Position numbers and translations under genes: made by a program
Notes under the pieces: model-generated
Database searches by the model: none
The model's input: only the letters and a program-made list of their open reading frames with translations
What the model was told of the DNA's origin: nothing
Virus record (IMG/VR): IMGVR_UViG_3300009285_001180
Coordinates: 1-44,297 of that record
DNA length: 44,297 nucleotides
Direction: 5' to 3' (one strand)
DNA from: a virus
In this document: positions 15,301 through 23,102 of the stretch, piece by piece
Layout: every line of letters begins with the position of its first letter
Position numbering within the stretch: position 1 is the stretch's first letter

Positions 15301-16465
15301 AGGCGGGAACGGATAAAGTGCCAAGCGGAGTCGCGCCATCATAATCGGTAGTGGAGTTCGAGCATCCAGCAGTCCCCCAAAAGTTGCTTGTCTCGCTATA
15401 CTCATTCCATGTCGCGTCAGTATGTACAACTGTTCTCAGGCAGCGATGCGCCGAAAGTGTGCGAGCCGAGTCGGATTGATCTAAAACAGGCACTAATCTA
15501 AGTTTGGCAGAAATAAATTTTATGCCGCTTGACGGGAGTTGTGTAAAGGTGGGCTTTATCCACGTCCTGACCGTAGACACGCCCGCGTTATATTCACCTA
15601 CTGCAAAATCTACTCCATCGGAGTAGTTGGTGTCTGGCAAGTCACTTGCCAGTTGCGCGGTCAAGCCAATATCAAGCTCGATTGTTTTCGGGCTAGATAC
15701 GGTTGCGAGTTTGCGGGGATAGGCCGAGACCAACATACGATTAATAATATGCTCGCCATATACAGCCTCGAAATCCTCAATTATGGAACTGTCAAAAGTA
15801 ACAACCGATGGATTGTGCCCCCTGCTCCAGCCGTGCCTTGTGTTGGACGATTCAGACACAAGGGTTTCGCCGTTGGTCTTATCTTTCTTTAGATAGATCG
15901 GCCCCAATTCGGACAGAGAGATTTTTGACAACTCTGCATAGATCGGCGTCTCTGGTTTGACTGCATCAAACATGGTTGCAAATGTTTCCGCGCCCGTATC
16001 GTAGTCGGTTGCCAGCGGAGCAACCCCAATGTCAGACACAATGGATGTAACCGCTTCGTCACTTCGTTTATTGGTCTGTATGCCAGGATTTACAAACGAG
16101 TGTTTGGTAGCGTAATCCATCCAATCCGTGACTGTGATGTACGCTTTTTTGTCTTTATTGTTGGGCCTGATGTCTATATCCGAGATCGTGCCATAGAAAC
16201 GATTCCAAGTATCGCTGGCATAGGTGAATACTATTTTGAATGGGATACCTTTTTTCCAGCCCGCCAATGCAGACGGGCCGCCAGGTGTATACTGACCGGT
16301 AGAATTGTCGAGCTGAAAGATTACATCTCCCACATCCGCAATAAAGCTGGCGGGGTTATTGTCTGGAAGCCCCCATAACGCGGTAATGGGCTGCACTTCA
16401 TCAAGTTGCACCCAGGCCGCCGATATATAGGCATATAGTTGTGCTGTTGCAGTGACTTGGCTCAT
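12386..16465 (-). CDS. Tail tip/receptor-binding protein with DNRLRE-like, LamG-like and Kelch-like repeats, 1359 aa
   Basis: N-terminal 200 residues resemble a tail-associated attachment domain (WNRFYGTISDIDIRP...VTDWMDYATKH). Two DNRLRE-like beta modules follow (about 265-455 and 960-1125; both carry FxSAxLxLxP, AHRCL, W..YS and a closing TYTNNGIILFV...RPTIILT block). A concanavalin/LamG-type module lies at about 695-860 (RSWSVWIYLDDDP..., WTHILITHD..., GKIYDPRIYN). The C-terminus is five 47-residue Kelch-like repeats. The gene follows the tape measure, the place for tail-tip proteins. Sugar-binding folds suggest it contacts host surface glycans. Confidence 0.8.
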   Translation of the reverse strand: MSQVTATAQLYAYISAAWVQLDEVQPITALWGLPDNNPASFIADVGDVIFQLDNSTGQYTPGGPSALAGWKKGIPFKIVFTYASDTWNRFYGTISDIDIRPNNKDKKAYITVTDWMDYATKHSFVNPGIQTNKRSDEAVTSIVSDIGVAPLATDYDTGAETFATMFDAVKPETPIYAELSKISLSELGPIYLKKDKTNGETLVSESSNTRHGWSRGHNPSVVTFDSSIIEDFEAVYGEHIINRMLVSAYPRKLATVSSPKTIELDIGLTAQLASDLPDTNYSDGVDFAVGEYNAGVSTVRTWIKPTFTQLPSSGIKFISAKLRLVPVLDQSDSARTLSAHRCLRTVVHTDATWNEYSETSNFWGTAGCSNSTTDYDGATPLGTLSVPASPTLGTALEMEFTAAGVTEFQKMYDGTYTNNGIILFVDTQSNDQIYYAGINHETPGYKPVIILTYYRDVLFSLADEIVIGSGQTVTIKGNYSDPDSGLRVNAQTMVTPEEQKDYTMFTATGGGGTDITADLAQTSIVYGSEGFTHQVTNNNERVGYINKYNCRGIGIYYHSPIEYVAENSSSITDYGDASGYINQKYKTDLYSGRVFVDSVVDEFNQPKMVLNWISFTANKSDVHMRAFLDTDVGDVRHIDIDELGIDAYFYIQAIEFTLNEGLIICKWYVKAALSLLGGLAPLAIEFDGGSTDGINYGYLPKVSNLTTRSWSVWIYLDDDPVSREYIFGALSSLASDLGAGEYGSGYRISVYTGRKIEFSQAHTGASSADGIWRTPTNSVPLTTWTHILITHDITTPTTDPIIYIDSTAQTLTEVQTPVGSVSAEDANALVLGNNKSAVYNYDSAFDGKIYDPRIYNDIKTAGDAVTLYNSGVINETLVTSGLVFQGFQCKTGDLDSYIDVALTSSLLLRDNIFGAIGTPNGTPTGRNATNRILSLSDDTYFSLDEPTVNFDTSTYFDIGDGSADGSFITRAWIKPDFSNMPSGMRFTSAVLTLTPINDFSTTARTLYAHRCLQGVVSNQATWNIYSTGNNWTSGGASDSSADYDGAVVMGSMAVAASPTLNSPLEMTLDADEFQKLYDGTYTNNGIILFVGTQISDLIRYASKDNATAAYRPTIILTATSAMYKGYIMGGFTSVNVAVIEDLIFSTETSQAIAATLDTAKRLGAGVNSSTKGYIMGGLATGRVAVIEDLIFSTETSQAIAATLDTAKYSGAGVNSSTKGYIMGGFTTVNVAVIEDLIFSTEASQAIAATLDTAKYSGAGVNSSTKGYIMGGFTTGRVAVIEDLIFSTEASQAIAATLDTAKYDGAGVNSSTKGYIMGGLTTVDVAVIEDLIFSTETSQAIAATLDTAKRLGVGVQYGSI
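12428..13130 (-). repeat. Five tandem 141-bp repeats (47-aa Kelch-like units)
   Basis: AGTATCC-containing units begin at 12428, 12569, 12710, 12851 and 12992, exactly 141 bases apart. Each encodes a GYIMGG start, a VAVIEDLIFSTE centre and SQAIAATLDTAK, joined by a GAGVNSSTK-type linker. The units are very similar at DNA level and vary mainly after GYIMGG(F/L) and at the end, as expected of recent duplication or gene conversion in a receptor-binding tip. Confidence 0.9.
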
Positions 16466-16467
16466 TT

Positions 16468-18087
16468 TTATTCTCGCTGCACGGCGGTCTTGATAATTCG
16501 CGCCAGCTTCCTTTCATTTAGTTTTGTAGATTGGATCGCGCGGACTATATCGGCATTGTTTTGTGATCTGTCGGGCAACCTATCATTAGGAACAATGCTG
16601 CCACTGGTTGATGGTGCAAATAACTCAGGCCCCAACTCGCCGACCATATAAGGCTGGTTCGCGTTAACAGGACCGCCATGCGCCCGCCGCGAACCAGCGC
16701 CCGACGGTCTTGCAGCGTCGCCGTAATTTCCGTACATTGCGTTCAAAGACAATGTAAATGTTTTCTCTGTAATCAATCCATCGATCAAACGGTTGGCTTC
16801 ATCAATAGCGGCTTTCGTCTCAGTCACAATCGTATCTGTATATACACCCCAGGCGACGCCCTTTTCAAGCAGCCATTGCAATTCTTTGTCGTCAAGAATT
16901 CCATCCTGCATTAGTTTTCTTTCAAGCAATCCGAGAATAATGCGTCTGTTTGCCAATTCATGCTCGTCTGCGTTCTCCTGCGCCTTTTGGGAATTCTCTT
17001 CCAGCTTGTCATTGATCTCTAATATTTTTTCCGACTGTTCCCACCAGCCCTGATTTAAAAGTTTCTGTTTCTCTTCTTCCAGTTTCATACGCTCTTCTGT
17101 CAGGCTATTGGTAGTGTCGTTGTATTTTTCTTCTGCGCTCTGCACCTGTCCGAGTGTACTTAAAAATGCTCTATTCGTCTCAGTTAATGTCTCTAAATCA
17201 ACGGTTACTTCCGTAATAACTGTCCCATTTGATTGCAATACCTTTTCCCACGCCAGTCCGTATTGCTCGGCGCGGGTATATTCATTAATTATTTTTTGCA
17301 TTTCGGGCGTGAGTTGGTGCAATAGCTGATACTGGTTGTACAAATCCTTGTTGACGGCCATTAGTACCGTGCGTGCTCTCTCCTCTGCCTGCATCGTGTC
17401 TGTCAGCCACCCGACCAAAGGCGCAAGCCCCTCACCCGCATTCTTTTTCATTGCATCGGTGGAGTCTTCAAGCTGTGCCTCAAAGCGCATGTATACCCCA
17501 AGCGTTGTGTCGGCGGCATTGCCCACTTTCCCCAGTTGCATCTCCGCTTGTTGCAAGAACGCTTCCTTAAATGCGTCGTTCGTTGAGTACCCCTGTTTTT
17601 CCAACTCCGCGACTTTTTCTTTGAAGCCGTCAACACTAACCCCTAAAGCATCAAACCTCATGGTCGTCATATTGGTGAGGGTAAGCACCAATTGATTCAT
17701 GTTCATGTTCAGACCGCCAGAAACAGCAGCCAGGCGTACCGCTTCATCATGTGTTTTTGCGAGGCCGAGCGCGGCAAAATCCGTAGCACTTGCCATGAGT
17801 TCCATGTCCGAATATATCCCGCCTGTAGCCTTTTTCAAATCGCGCAGTAAGACATCTGACGTCGTGCCGATGGATTGCGCCAGTCTGTCGAATTTTGTCG
17901 TGGTAAATTCAAGCATCGCGCCCTCTTTACCGAGGGCGAATGCTTTTTTCATGGCAAGACCAACCCCTACAACCACGGCTGTTACAGTGGCTAGTTCGGT
18001 TGCCATTTTCTTCATTTTCGCAATGGTCGAATTTGACGCGCTACCCGTCTGGTCGATCATGCGGATGATAATATCGACAGTTGGCAT
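16468..18087 (-). CDS. Tail tape measure protein, 539 aa
   Basis: Sits directly after the frameshifted tail chaperone genes, the defining position. N-terminal segment (about 20-50) has a hydrophobic helix (ATVTAVVVGVGLAMKKA), then long helical stretches including a Glu/Lys/Gln coiled coil at about 330-375, and a Gly-rich C-terminal part (GSRRAHGGPVNANQPYMVGELGPELFAPSTSG), the motif common at tape measure ends. Short for the family, predicting a short tail. Confidence 0.88.
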   Translation of the reverse strand: MPTVDIIIRMIDQTGSASNSTIAKMKKMATELATVTAVVVGVGLAMKKAFALGKEGAMLEFTTTKFDRLAQSIGTTSDVLLRDLKKATGGIYSDMELMASATDFAALGLAKTHDEAVRLAAVSGGLNMNMNQLVLTLTNMTTMRFDALGVSVDGFKEKVAELEKQGYSTNDAFKEAFLQQAEMQLGKVGNAADTTLGVYMRFEAQLEDSTDAMKKNAGEGLAPLVGWLTDTMQAEERARTVLMAVNKDLYNQYQLLHQLTPEMQKIINEYTRAEQYGLAWEKVLQSNGTVITEVTVDLETLTETNRAFLSTLGQVQSAEEKYNDTTNSLTEERMKLEEEKQKLLNQGWWEQSEKILEINDKLEENSQKAQENADEHELANRRIILGLLERKLMQDGILDDKELQWLLEKGVAWGVYTDTIVTETKAAIDEANRLIDGLITEKTFTLSLNAMYGNYGDAARPSGAGSRRAHGGPVNANQPYMVGELGPELFAPSTSGSIVPNDRLPDRSQNNADIVRAIQSTKLNERKLARIIKTAVQRE

Positions 18088-18649
18088 TAGTTAAACATAA
18101 CTCCCATGTCTTTGAGTGAGCGCAAAATCTTTCTTTCGTTTTCGGTGAGGGAATGAATCGCCTTGCCGCCCAATCCCTGCCAGCGTTGCAAAACGTTGTA
18201 AATATTCATAAGGGCAGTCATTCTGATCATTAATTGATAGTCCTGGTCGAAGTACGCGCCCGTGTCTGGCAGGCAGCGCCACCGTTGACACTGCCAGCCT
18301 ATCTTAAGTTCAGGCGGCGGTTTTGCGTCAGAGTAAGCGCAATCCACCACCGCCTCGATTAGTTTTTTGGGATGTTTTCCAATGCATCCATGAAGGTCTT
18401 GACTTTCATGGATGCCCATATCAATACTTCTGTCTGCTCAGGGTTGCTTACTTCGTCAAGGTTTGCATCAACCGCGACGGCCTCACATGCCCAGTCTAAA
18501 ATAAGCACCCTTGCACCGAGCCAGTAACGGAAGATCAGGTCTTTTCCGCCCGCGCCTGCGGTTGCGGAGAAATACTCCATTTGTTGTCTGACCGTCGGGC
18601 GATCTGGAATGTTGAATATGCAATCTGGATTTTCTCTTGTGAATTCCAC
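18087..18649 (-). CDS. Tail assembly chaperone, -1 frameshift fusion (GT-like)
   Basis: After slipping at the A AAA AAC heptamer the ribosome reads LIEAVVDCAYSD... to the stop at 18087, which overlaps the tape measure start. The second frame has no good start of its own and keeps the same register as expected for a -1 shift. This is the conserved G/GT arrangement; the T-like extension contacts tail tube subunits in known systems. Confidence 0.8.
18359..18649 (-). CDS. Tail assembly chaperone, unshifted product (G-like), 96 aa
   Basis: Zero-frame product upstream of the tape measure gene. Helical protein ending ENIPKN. Equivalent to lambda gpG: it keeps the tape measure protein soluble until tail tube assembly. 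The frame ends 3 bases after a slippery heptamer (18362-18368), where a fraction of ribosomes can move to the second frame. Confidence 0.8.
   Translation of the reverse strand: MEFTRENPDCIFNIPDRPTVRQQMEYFSATAGAGGKDLIFRYWLGARVLILDWACEAVAVDANLDEVSNPEQTEVLIWASMKVKTFMDALENIPKN
18362..18368 (-). promoter_or_regulatory. Slippery heptamer for programmed -1 frameshift
   Basis: On the minus strand the zero frame reads ATC CCA AAA AAC TAA, giving A AAA AAC, a classic -1 slip sequence. An overlapping C CCA AAA also fits the X XXY YYZ rule. The zero-frame stop follows at once. Confidence 0.82.
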
Positions 18650-18666
18650 TGAAACTGCTTTCTGCG

Positions 18667-19077
18667 CTAAAGCGCGACACTGGTACGGGTTAGAACTCCA
18701 TCAAACACAGCCTCAGACGAGAATGTTTCAAGGCTGTTGACGCTGCCTGAATACTCAACTGAGGTAATCAATGCTTCGCCGCGATATACGCGGTTGGCGT
18801 AGGCTGTGTATTGGATGGTCTTTGTAGCAGTGGTACGGTTGCCGATCAACGGGCCAAAAACGCTATCGGTGGTTGTATTGACCATGCCCGAAAGGGGAAT
18901 GGTAGCACCCGCCAAGCCAAACAGGTATGAGCGTTCATCATTGGCCAATGATGTATCCTCAATTGTGTCCTGAATGGCGCGCAGGGACGCGCTGGACAGG
19001 AAAGACGTAATATCGGTCAATGTACCTGTTGAGTTGTCAACCTTGATGGTCATATCCTTGAAAATTTTATTTGCCAT
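18667..19077 (-). CDS. Major tail tube protein, second copy, 136 aa
   Basis: Paralogue of the gene at 19087: shares NKIxKDMxxKxDN, DITSxLSSASLRA, VQDT/IQDTIEDTSLA, ERSYLFGLAGATIPLSGMVNTTTD and VEYSGSVNSLETFS. Short tail tube proteins with a DIT(S)YLxS start are typical of siphophages. Probably forms part of the tail tube, or a minor or decorated ring. Confidence 0.75.
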   Translation of the reverse strand: MANKIFKDMTIKVDNSTGTLTDITSFLSSASLRAIQDTIEDTSLANDERSYLFGLAGATIPLSGMVNTTTDSVFGPLIGNRTTATKTIQYTAYANRVYRGEALITSVEYSGSVNSLETFSSEAVFDGVLTRTSVAL

Positions 19078-19086
19078 TATCGACTC

Positions 19087-19521
19087 CTACGAAAGTTGGG
19101 CGCTGGTACGGTTTACCAGACCATCAAATATTGCCTCGGTGCTGAATGTTTCCAGTGAATTGACCGATCCCGAATACTCAACCGAGGTCAGCAAGACTTC
19201 GCCATTGTAGAAACGACCAACATTGCCTGTGCTGTTGGTTGAATAGGCGCGATACTCGATGGTTTTAGTGGCAGTCGTTCGATTGCCCACCAACGGCCCA
19301 AAAATCGCGTCTGTGGTAGTGTTCACCATACCTGAAAGGGGAATAGTTGCGCCCGCGAGACCAAATAAATACGAGCGTTCATCATCGGCCAATGATGTAT
19401 CCTCAATTGTGTCCTGAACGGCGCGCAAAGATGCACTGGACAAATAGGATGTAATATCGGTAATCGAACCTGCGGCATTGTCAATCTTGACCCGCATATC
19501 CTTATAAATTTTATTCGTCAT
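19087..19521 (-). CDS. Major tail tube protein, first copy, 144 aa
   Basis: First of two tandem tail tube paralogues, separated by 9 bases. Eight additional residues in the loop TNSTGNVG distinguish it from the second copy. Position upstream of the chaperone and tape measure genes supports the role. Which copy dominates in the virion cannot be told from sequence. Confidence 0.75.
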   Translation of the reverse strand: MTNKIYKDMRVKIDNAAGSITDITSYLSSASLRAVQDTIEDTSLADDERSYLFGLAGATIPLSGMVNTTTDAIFGPLVGNRTTATKTIEYRAYSTNSTGNVGRFYNGEVLLTSVEYSGSVNSLETFSTEAIFDGLVNRTSAQLS

Positions 19522-19696
19522 CTTCGTCTTTCTCCTGTTTCACCTTTTTGGCGCTTCGGATGGATACGCCATCAGCGGAGTTCTCTTTCAGCAGATTGAC
19601 AAGCATCTGGTGGGCTGCTGTGTCCTTGTAGCCCTTTTCCTCAAACCGCTTAACCTGCTTCCTGAGTTTTTCTATTTGCTGTTCTTTATTCTGCAT
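19511..19696 (-). CDS. Small charged protein, 61 aa
   Basis: Helical Lys/Glu-rich N-terminus (QQIEKLRKQVKRFEEKG), then an acidic end. Overlaps both neighbours by about 11 bases, so it is co-translated in the tail operon. No family; possibly a tail assembly accessory. Confidence 0.5.
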   Translation of the reverse strand: MQNKEQQIEKLRKQVKRFEEKGYKDTAAHQMLVNLLKENSADGVSIRSAKKVKQEKDEDDE

Positions 19697-20135
19697 AGGT
19701 CACGGCCTCCTCTTCCTGCCATTCTATGATTATGTCTCGGCTTAACCAGGCTGGGCCGCCATCTTTAACCCATTGTTCCTTGACTTCACTATATCCGATC
19801 ACATTCGCGTCACGGATCGTTTTTGTGGTATCGGCCAGTTTGCGATATTGGTCAAGGCGGGTTGTGATATTGTCAACATGGGTCAGTAAATTTGTGACAC
19901 TTGACCCATCGTCTACATACTGCTGCCACACCTCAACGATGGTTTGATATACATTATCTTTGACGGTAAACGTCAAAGCCGTACGGGTGGTTGACCCAGG
20001 CTTGATGACGGCGTAATGGTCTGATACGCCGTCGTTCAAAACTTTCCATTTGGCAATTGTGACATTGGCAGACGTGAAACCAGTCGCCGCCTGTACCTGC
20101 GTAGAAATCAGGGTTAATCCTGCGCCTTCACTCAT
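19686..20135 (-). CDS. Tail completion/terminator-type protein, 149 aa
   Basis: Lies between the head-tail connector and tail tube genes, the usual place of the tail terminator. Sequence is alpha/beta with a WQQYVDDGSSVTNLLTHVDNITTRLDQY helix and a terminal IIIEWQEEE strand. Assignment rests mainly on order. Confidence 0.55.
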   Translation of the reverse strand: MSEGAGLTLISTQVQAATGFTSANVTIAKWKVLNDGVSDHYAVIKPGSTTRTALTFTVKDNVYQTIVEVWQQYVDDGSSVTNLLTHVDNITTRLDQYRKLADTTKTIRDANVIGYSEVKEQWVKDGGPAWLSRDIIIEWQEEEAVTYAE

Positions 20136-20647
20136 TGGTTATCCCATTGCGAACGAACAAATTTAGGCTGTTCCAGTGCGGTATCGTCGGGGTCACTTCT
20201 TTCATCCTGAGCATCCAAGCCAGTGAACGCCAGCCCATCAGAAACTTTATAGTTTTGTGCGATACCAAGCCGAATGAATCCAAGTTTCTGCTCAGATATA
20301 AACTCATAGGCGCTTTTGCGCTTCATGTTGAAAGCTGAAACACGACTGCCTTCCTGCGAGCTATACCCGACGCCGCGCTGTGTCATTTCAACCTGTTTGG
20401 CTGCTTCCTGTGCCACGTAATCGTCACAGGCCAGTTTCGCGGTTGAATTGGCGTATACCGCAGACGGTGCAAAGCCCTCACGCGCAATAGCGGCATTCAA
20501 TACGCCGCTGGCACGGTCAATAAACTTCTCCACCTCGGTCAGGGTCGGGCGGGTGGTTGAGTTATAGGCCGACTGCCCTGCCAATAAATGTCGGGTAAAA
20601 GCAGTCACCTCATTCGCGGAACTAAAACTATCTGTGCGTATTGCCAT
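20132..20647 (-). CDS. Head-tail connector (gp6-like), 171 aa
   Basis: Begins with a segment like other connector adaptors (RPTLTEVEKFIDRASGVLNAAIAREGF), helical with a conserved Tyr/Asp-rich middle (CDDYVAQEAAKQVEMTQRG). Overlaps the next gene by 4 bases. Role inferred from position and the TLTEVEKFIDRAS-like motif. Confidence 0.6.
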   Translation of the reverse strand: MAIRTDSFSSANEVTAFTRHLLAGQSAYNSTTRPTLTEVEKFIDRASGVLNAAIAREGFAPSAVYANSTAKLACDDYVAQEAAKQVEMTQRGVGYSSQEGSRVSAFNMKRKSAYEFISEQKLGFIRLGIAQNYKVSDGLAFTGLDAQDERSDPDDTALEQPKFVRSQWDNQ

Positions 20648-20651
20648 GCCG

Positions 20652-20762
20652 TTACCAGATCAACGAGGCTACCCAAAAGAACAACCCTGCCGCCGTCAGG
20701 CTCTTATGCCAGAACGCTTCAATACCAAAACAGACCAGCGCGATAACTAAAAGTATGTCCAT
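20652..20762 (-). CDS. 36-aa two-helix membrane peptide
   Basis: ATG 20762 overlaps the A/G of the neighbouring gene's stop region and is preceded by GAGGTGA. Encodes two hydrophobic segments (LLVIALVCFGIEAFW and AAGLFFWVASLIW). Short proteins of this type (DLLLVIALVCF...) occur between head and tail genes of several siphophages; function unknown. Confidence 0.6.
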   Translation of the reverse strand: MDILLVIALVCFGIEAFWHKSLTAAGLFFWVASLIW

Positions 20763-21067
20763 TATTCACCTCTATGTTTCCAGGCTTGCACTTGCAAGAC
20801 AGAACCAACCGCCGCGCCTTTGATTTTGATATCAGCGCCTTTGATGCCGTCAAACCAGTACGGGGAATTGGCCGCGAGCAATAGAATACCTGTGCTTGCG
20901 GCGGGGGTTGTACCGTCAAATGTCAGGCGGGCACTTTGTGTTTCAACTGAAATTAGGAACGTATTACCCGCCGTGCAGGTTGAATTAAGCGTGCCTGCGG
21001 TTGAGTTGGTTGTGATTTTTTGATACCCAACAGAGACCAGCCCTGCGGGGATATTTCTTTTTGCCAT
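20762..21067 (-). CDS. Small structural protein, decoration-like, 101 aa
   Basis: All-beta looking (LTFDGTTPAASTGILLLAANSPYWFDG), with two NST tripeptides near residues 21 and 28. Immediately upstream of the membrane peptide. Likely a head or tail decoration protein; no firm family. Confidence 0.5.
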   Translation of the reverse strand: MAKRNIPAGLVSVGYQKITTNSTAGTLNSTCTAGNTFLISVETQSARLTFDGTTPAASTGILLLAANSPYWFDGIKGADIKIKGAAVGSVLQVQAWKHRGE

Positions 21068-21405
21068 TACGCCTCCTCTAACGGCAGGATCACACGCCGC
21101 GAGTCCATATATTTCAACTTTCCTTTCTCGTCCAGAATGGGGAGAGGAACAGAAAAAGCAATGCCGTTATCGTTCTTTTTGGTGTTGATCTTGCGGAATT
21201 CCTCAAAAGCCAGATCACGTGACCAGTCCTCCAAAGGCTCAAACACATCGCCAACATTGCATTGAATGGTCTTGTAGTTGCGTTCCAATTCAAACGGGGC
21301 AACCGCTACAAGTTTTCCTTTTTTGGGAGTAACCGCCTCGGCAATCTCCTGTGTATCCACTGCATTGCCTTGTTTGAATTCATCAATTACTGTTTTCTTA
21401 GCCAT
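21067..21405 (-). CDS. Unknown head-region protein, 112 aa
   Basis: Lys/Glu-rich N-terminal tail followed by a compact domain (KTIQCNVGDVFEPLEDW..., VILPLEEA). Overlaps the next start by one base. Unknown function. Confidence 0.45.
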   Translation of the reverse strand: MAKKTVIDEFKQGNAVDTQEIAEAVTPKKGKLVAVAPFELERNYKTIQCNVGDVFEPLEDWSRDLAFEEFRKINTKKNDNGIAFSVPLPILDEKGKLKYMDSRRVILPLEEA

Positions 21406-21406
21406 T

Positions 21407-21658
21407 TTATTTCTTCCTTTCAGTGTCTAAATATTTTGCGCGTCGTTCTGACGCGGTGTTGATAAAATCCTGAATAACAGGAGAGCGCGTACCCTCCAAA
21501 TGGGGAGGCAGTCCATTCCAGTTCACCGCTACAATTTGCGGAGTCCTGTGCATCAAAGTACCGCAATCAGGGCATACGCGCTCAATGCCGCACTCGCTAA
21601 TTGGGTGATGCAGTGTATGAGTATGATGCAATTGGCATCTGTACTGATATGCTGGCAT
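21407..21658 (-). CDS. FmdB-like zinc-ribbon protein, 83 aa
   Basis: MPAYQYRCQ...CGIERVCPDCGTLMHRTPQIV resembles the FmdB/CxxC_CxxC regulatory zinc-ribbon pattern (Y-Y-C-x-G...CP-CG-L.R). The first Cys pair is incomplete here (RCQLHH). It overlaps the C-terminus of the glycosyltransferase-methyltransferase gene by 62 bases in another frame. Role in virion assembly unknown. Confidence 0.6.
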   Translation of the reverse strand: MPAYQYRCQLHHTHTLHHPISECGIERVCPDCGTLMHRTPQIVAVNWNGLPPHLEGTRSPVIQDFINTASERRAKYLDTERKK

Positions 21659-23102
21659 GTCTTTTCACCTTAACCATTCCGATCTCGCGTCCATCGTCGG
21701 TCTTTGTCCTGACGGGTAAATGCGTTATTTCAAAGGCCGTAGCGTCTAGGTTGTCAATGAACTTGTTACATCCCATTCCTTCGGGTTTACTTGAGTGATA
21801 GTAATCATCAAAGACAATCACAGAATTTGAGTGCATTTTGGCAAGCACCCAACTACCGTCATTTTCAATTGTTCCCTCGGAGTGGCCGCCGTCCACAAAA
21901 TACAAATCACTACAACGTATCTCACTAAAAGTTGTCTTGGTGTTTCCTGCGATCAACTTCACGCCCGCACCAGTTGCCTTGATGCGCCTGTAAACAACAT
22001 CCCTCTCCCAGGCCGCTTTAGACAATTCCATTCTGCATTGTTCGGCGGTTTGTTGCTCGAACAAGTCAAAGCCCTGATAGTCAATATGGCTGATGGGGTG
22101 GAATTTTGCCGCCGCCTGTATCATCTGAATGGCTCTGTGGCCGTTCCATGTGCCTACCTCGACTATGTTTTGAGGCTTTTCGGCGTCTATCACGTCTAGC
22201 AGTTGGGCATATCGGCTCATGCCTTTTTGTGGATACAAGTCAATGCTTTCATCAAGCAACCTTCCAAAAAGCAAGGCATGCTCAGAGCAATAATCCTGCC
22301 AGCGCCAGGCTCTTGCAAGTTTATGGCGCATTACAAAAGGCTCTGCAAAAGACTCCAGTTTATCCGCCAACTCTTCAAGTGTTTCATAAGTCTGTTCTTT
22401 GTTAAGCAGGTCTTTTGCATACCCAAAGGCGGGGGAGATGATATCCGCGCCGCTTGCCATCGCCTCCAAAATCGGCAACGGCCCGCCTTCACGGTATCCA
22501 GTAACCAGAAGCAGGTCAATTTGATGGTAGAAAGGGCGAAGTTGTTCGTCTGTCTCGGCGTGAAATGTAGATGCGGCAACGCCTAAAGAATATAATTTTG
22601 AAACCATCTCATCCCATCCTGCGCCGATAAAGATGAATTGGAAGGGCGTCAAGTCATATTGCCATGCTAAATCAAGCAAAAGGCTTTCGCGTTTCCTTCC
22701 GTTGGGTTGTGGGTATCCAACGATGCCGATCAACTTCTTTCTAAAAATATATTGGTCTGCGGCAGCATAGATAACCCACAGCTTGTGAGGACTAACGCCC
22801 AACTCGATCAACTCCTGCCTGCCCGTAAAGGTCATACAGATAATCAAGTCGGCACGTCTGCAAGCATCCATCAAAGCAGCTTCCGCGCCCGCGTTGCAGT
22901 GGGTGTACAAAATGACGTGCTTTCCCTTGCCTTCGTATCCTGTCATCGTATGCCAAGGGATGTGATAGTTCAAGTCTGCTGTATCGTCCGCCGCCTCGCC
23001 ACTTGTTACCTCATACAGCTTTGCGAGTTCGCTTTCAAGTGGCAGATACATCCGCCGCATGGCCGCCGATTGATAGGGGACTACCAGATGAATGCGCTTC
23101 AT
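21597..23102 (-). CDS. Glycosyltransferase (GT-B) fused to a SAM methyltransferase, 501 aa
   Basis: Residues about 1-290 are a GT-B glycosyltransferase (IGVSPHKLWVIYAAADQYIF; GGPLPILEAMASGADIISP is the nucleotide-sugar binding EX7E-like region). Residues about 300-480 are a class I methyltransferase (NIVEVGTWNGHRAIQMI, DLYFVDGGHSEGTIENDGSWV, VIVFDDYYHSS), CmcI/Methyltransf_24-like. The pair would build and methylate a sugar, probably on virion proteins or a host surface target (inference). Bifunctional genes of this kind inside a head module are uncommon. Confidence 0.8.
   Translation of the reverse strand: MKRIHLVVPYQSAAMRRMYLPLESELAKLYEVTSGEAADDTADLNYHIPWHTMTGYEGKGKHVILYTHCNAGAEAALMDACRRADLIICMTFTGRQELIELGVSPHKLWVIYAAADQYIFRKKLIGIVGYPQPNGRKRESLLLDLAWQYDLTPFQFIFIGAGWDEMVSKLYSLGVAASTFHAETDEQLRPFYHQIDLLLVTGYREGGPLPILEAMASGADIISPAFGYAKDLLNKEQTYETLEELADKLESFAEPFVMRHKLARAWRWQDYCSEHALLFGRLLDESIDLYPQKGMSRYAQLLDVIDAEKPQNIVEVGTWNGHRAIQMIQAAAKFHPISHIDYQGFDLFEQQTAEQCRMELSKAAWERDVVYRRIKATGAGVKLIAGNTKTTFSEIRCSDLYFVDGGHSEGTIENDGSWVLAKMHSNSVIVFDDYYHSSKPEGMGCNKFIDNLDATAFEITHLPVRTKTDDGREIGMVKVKRHASISVQMPIASYSYTASPN

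Noticed and set aside
12386-16465. Diversity-generating retroelement acting on the receptor-binding protein
   Set aside because: No reverse transcriptase or template repeat was found in the window.
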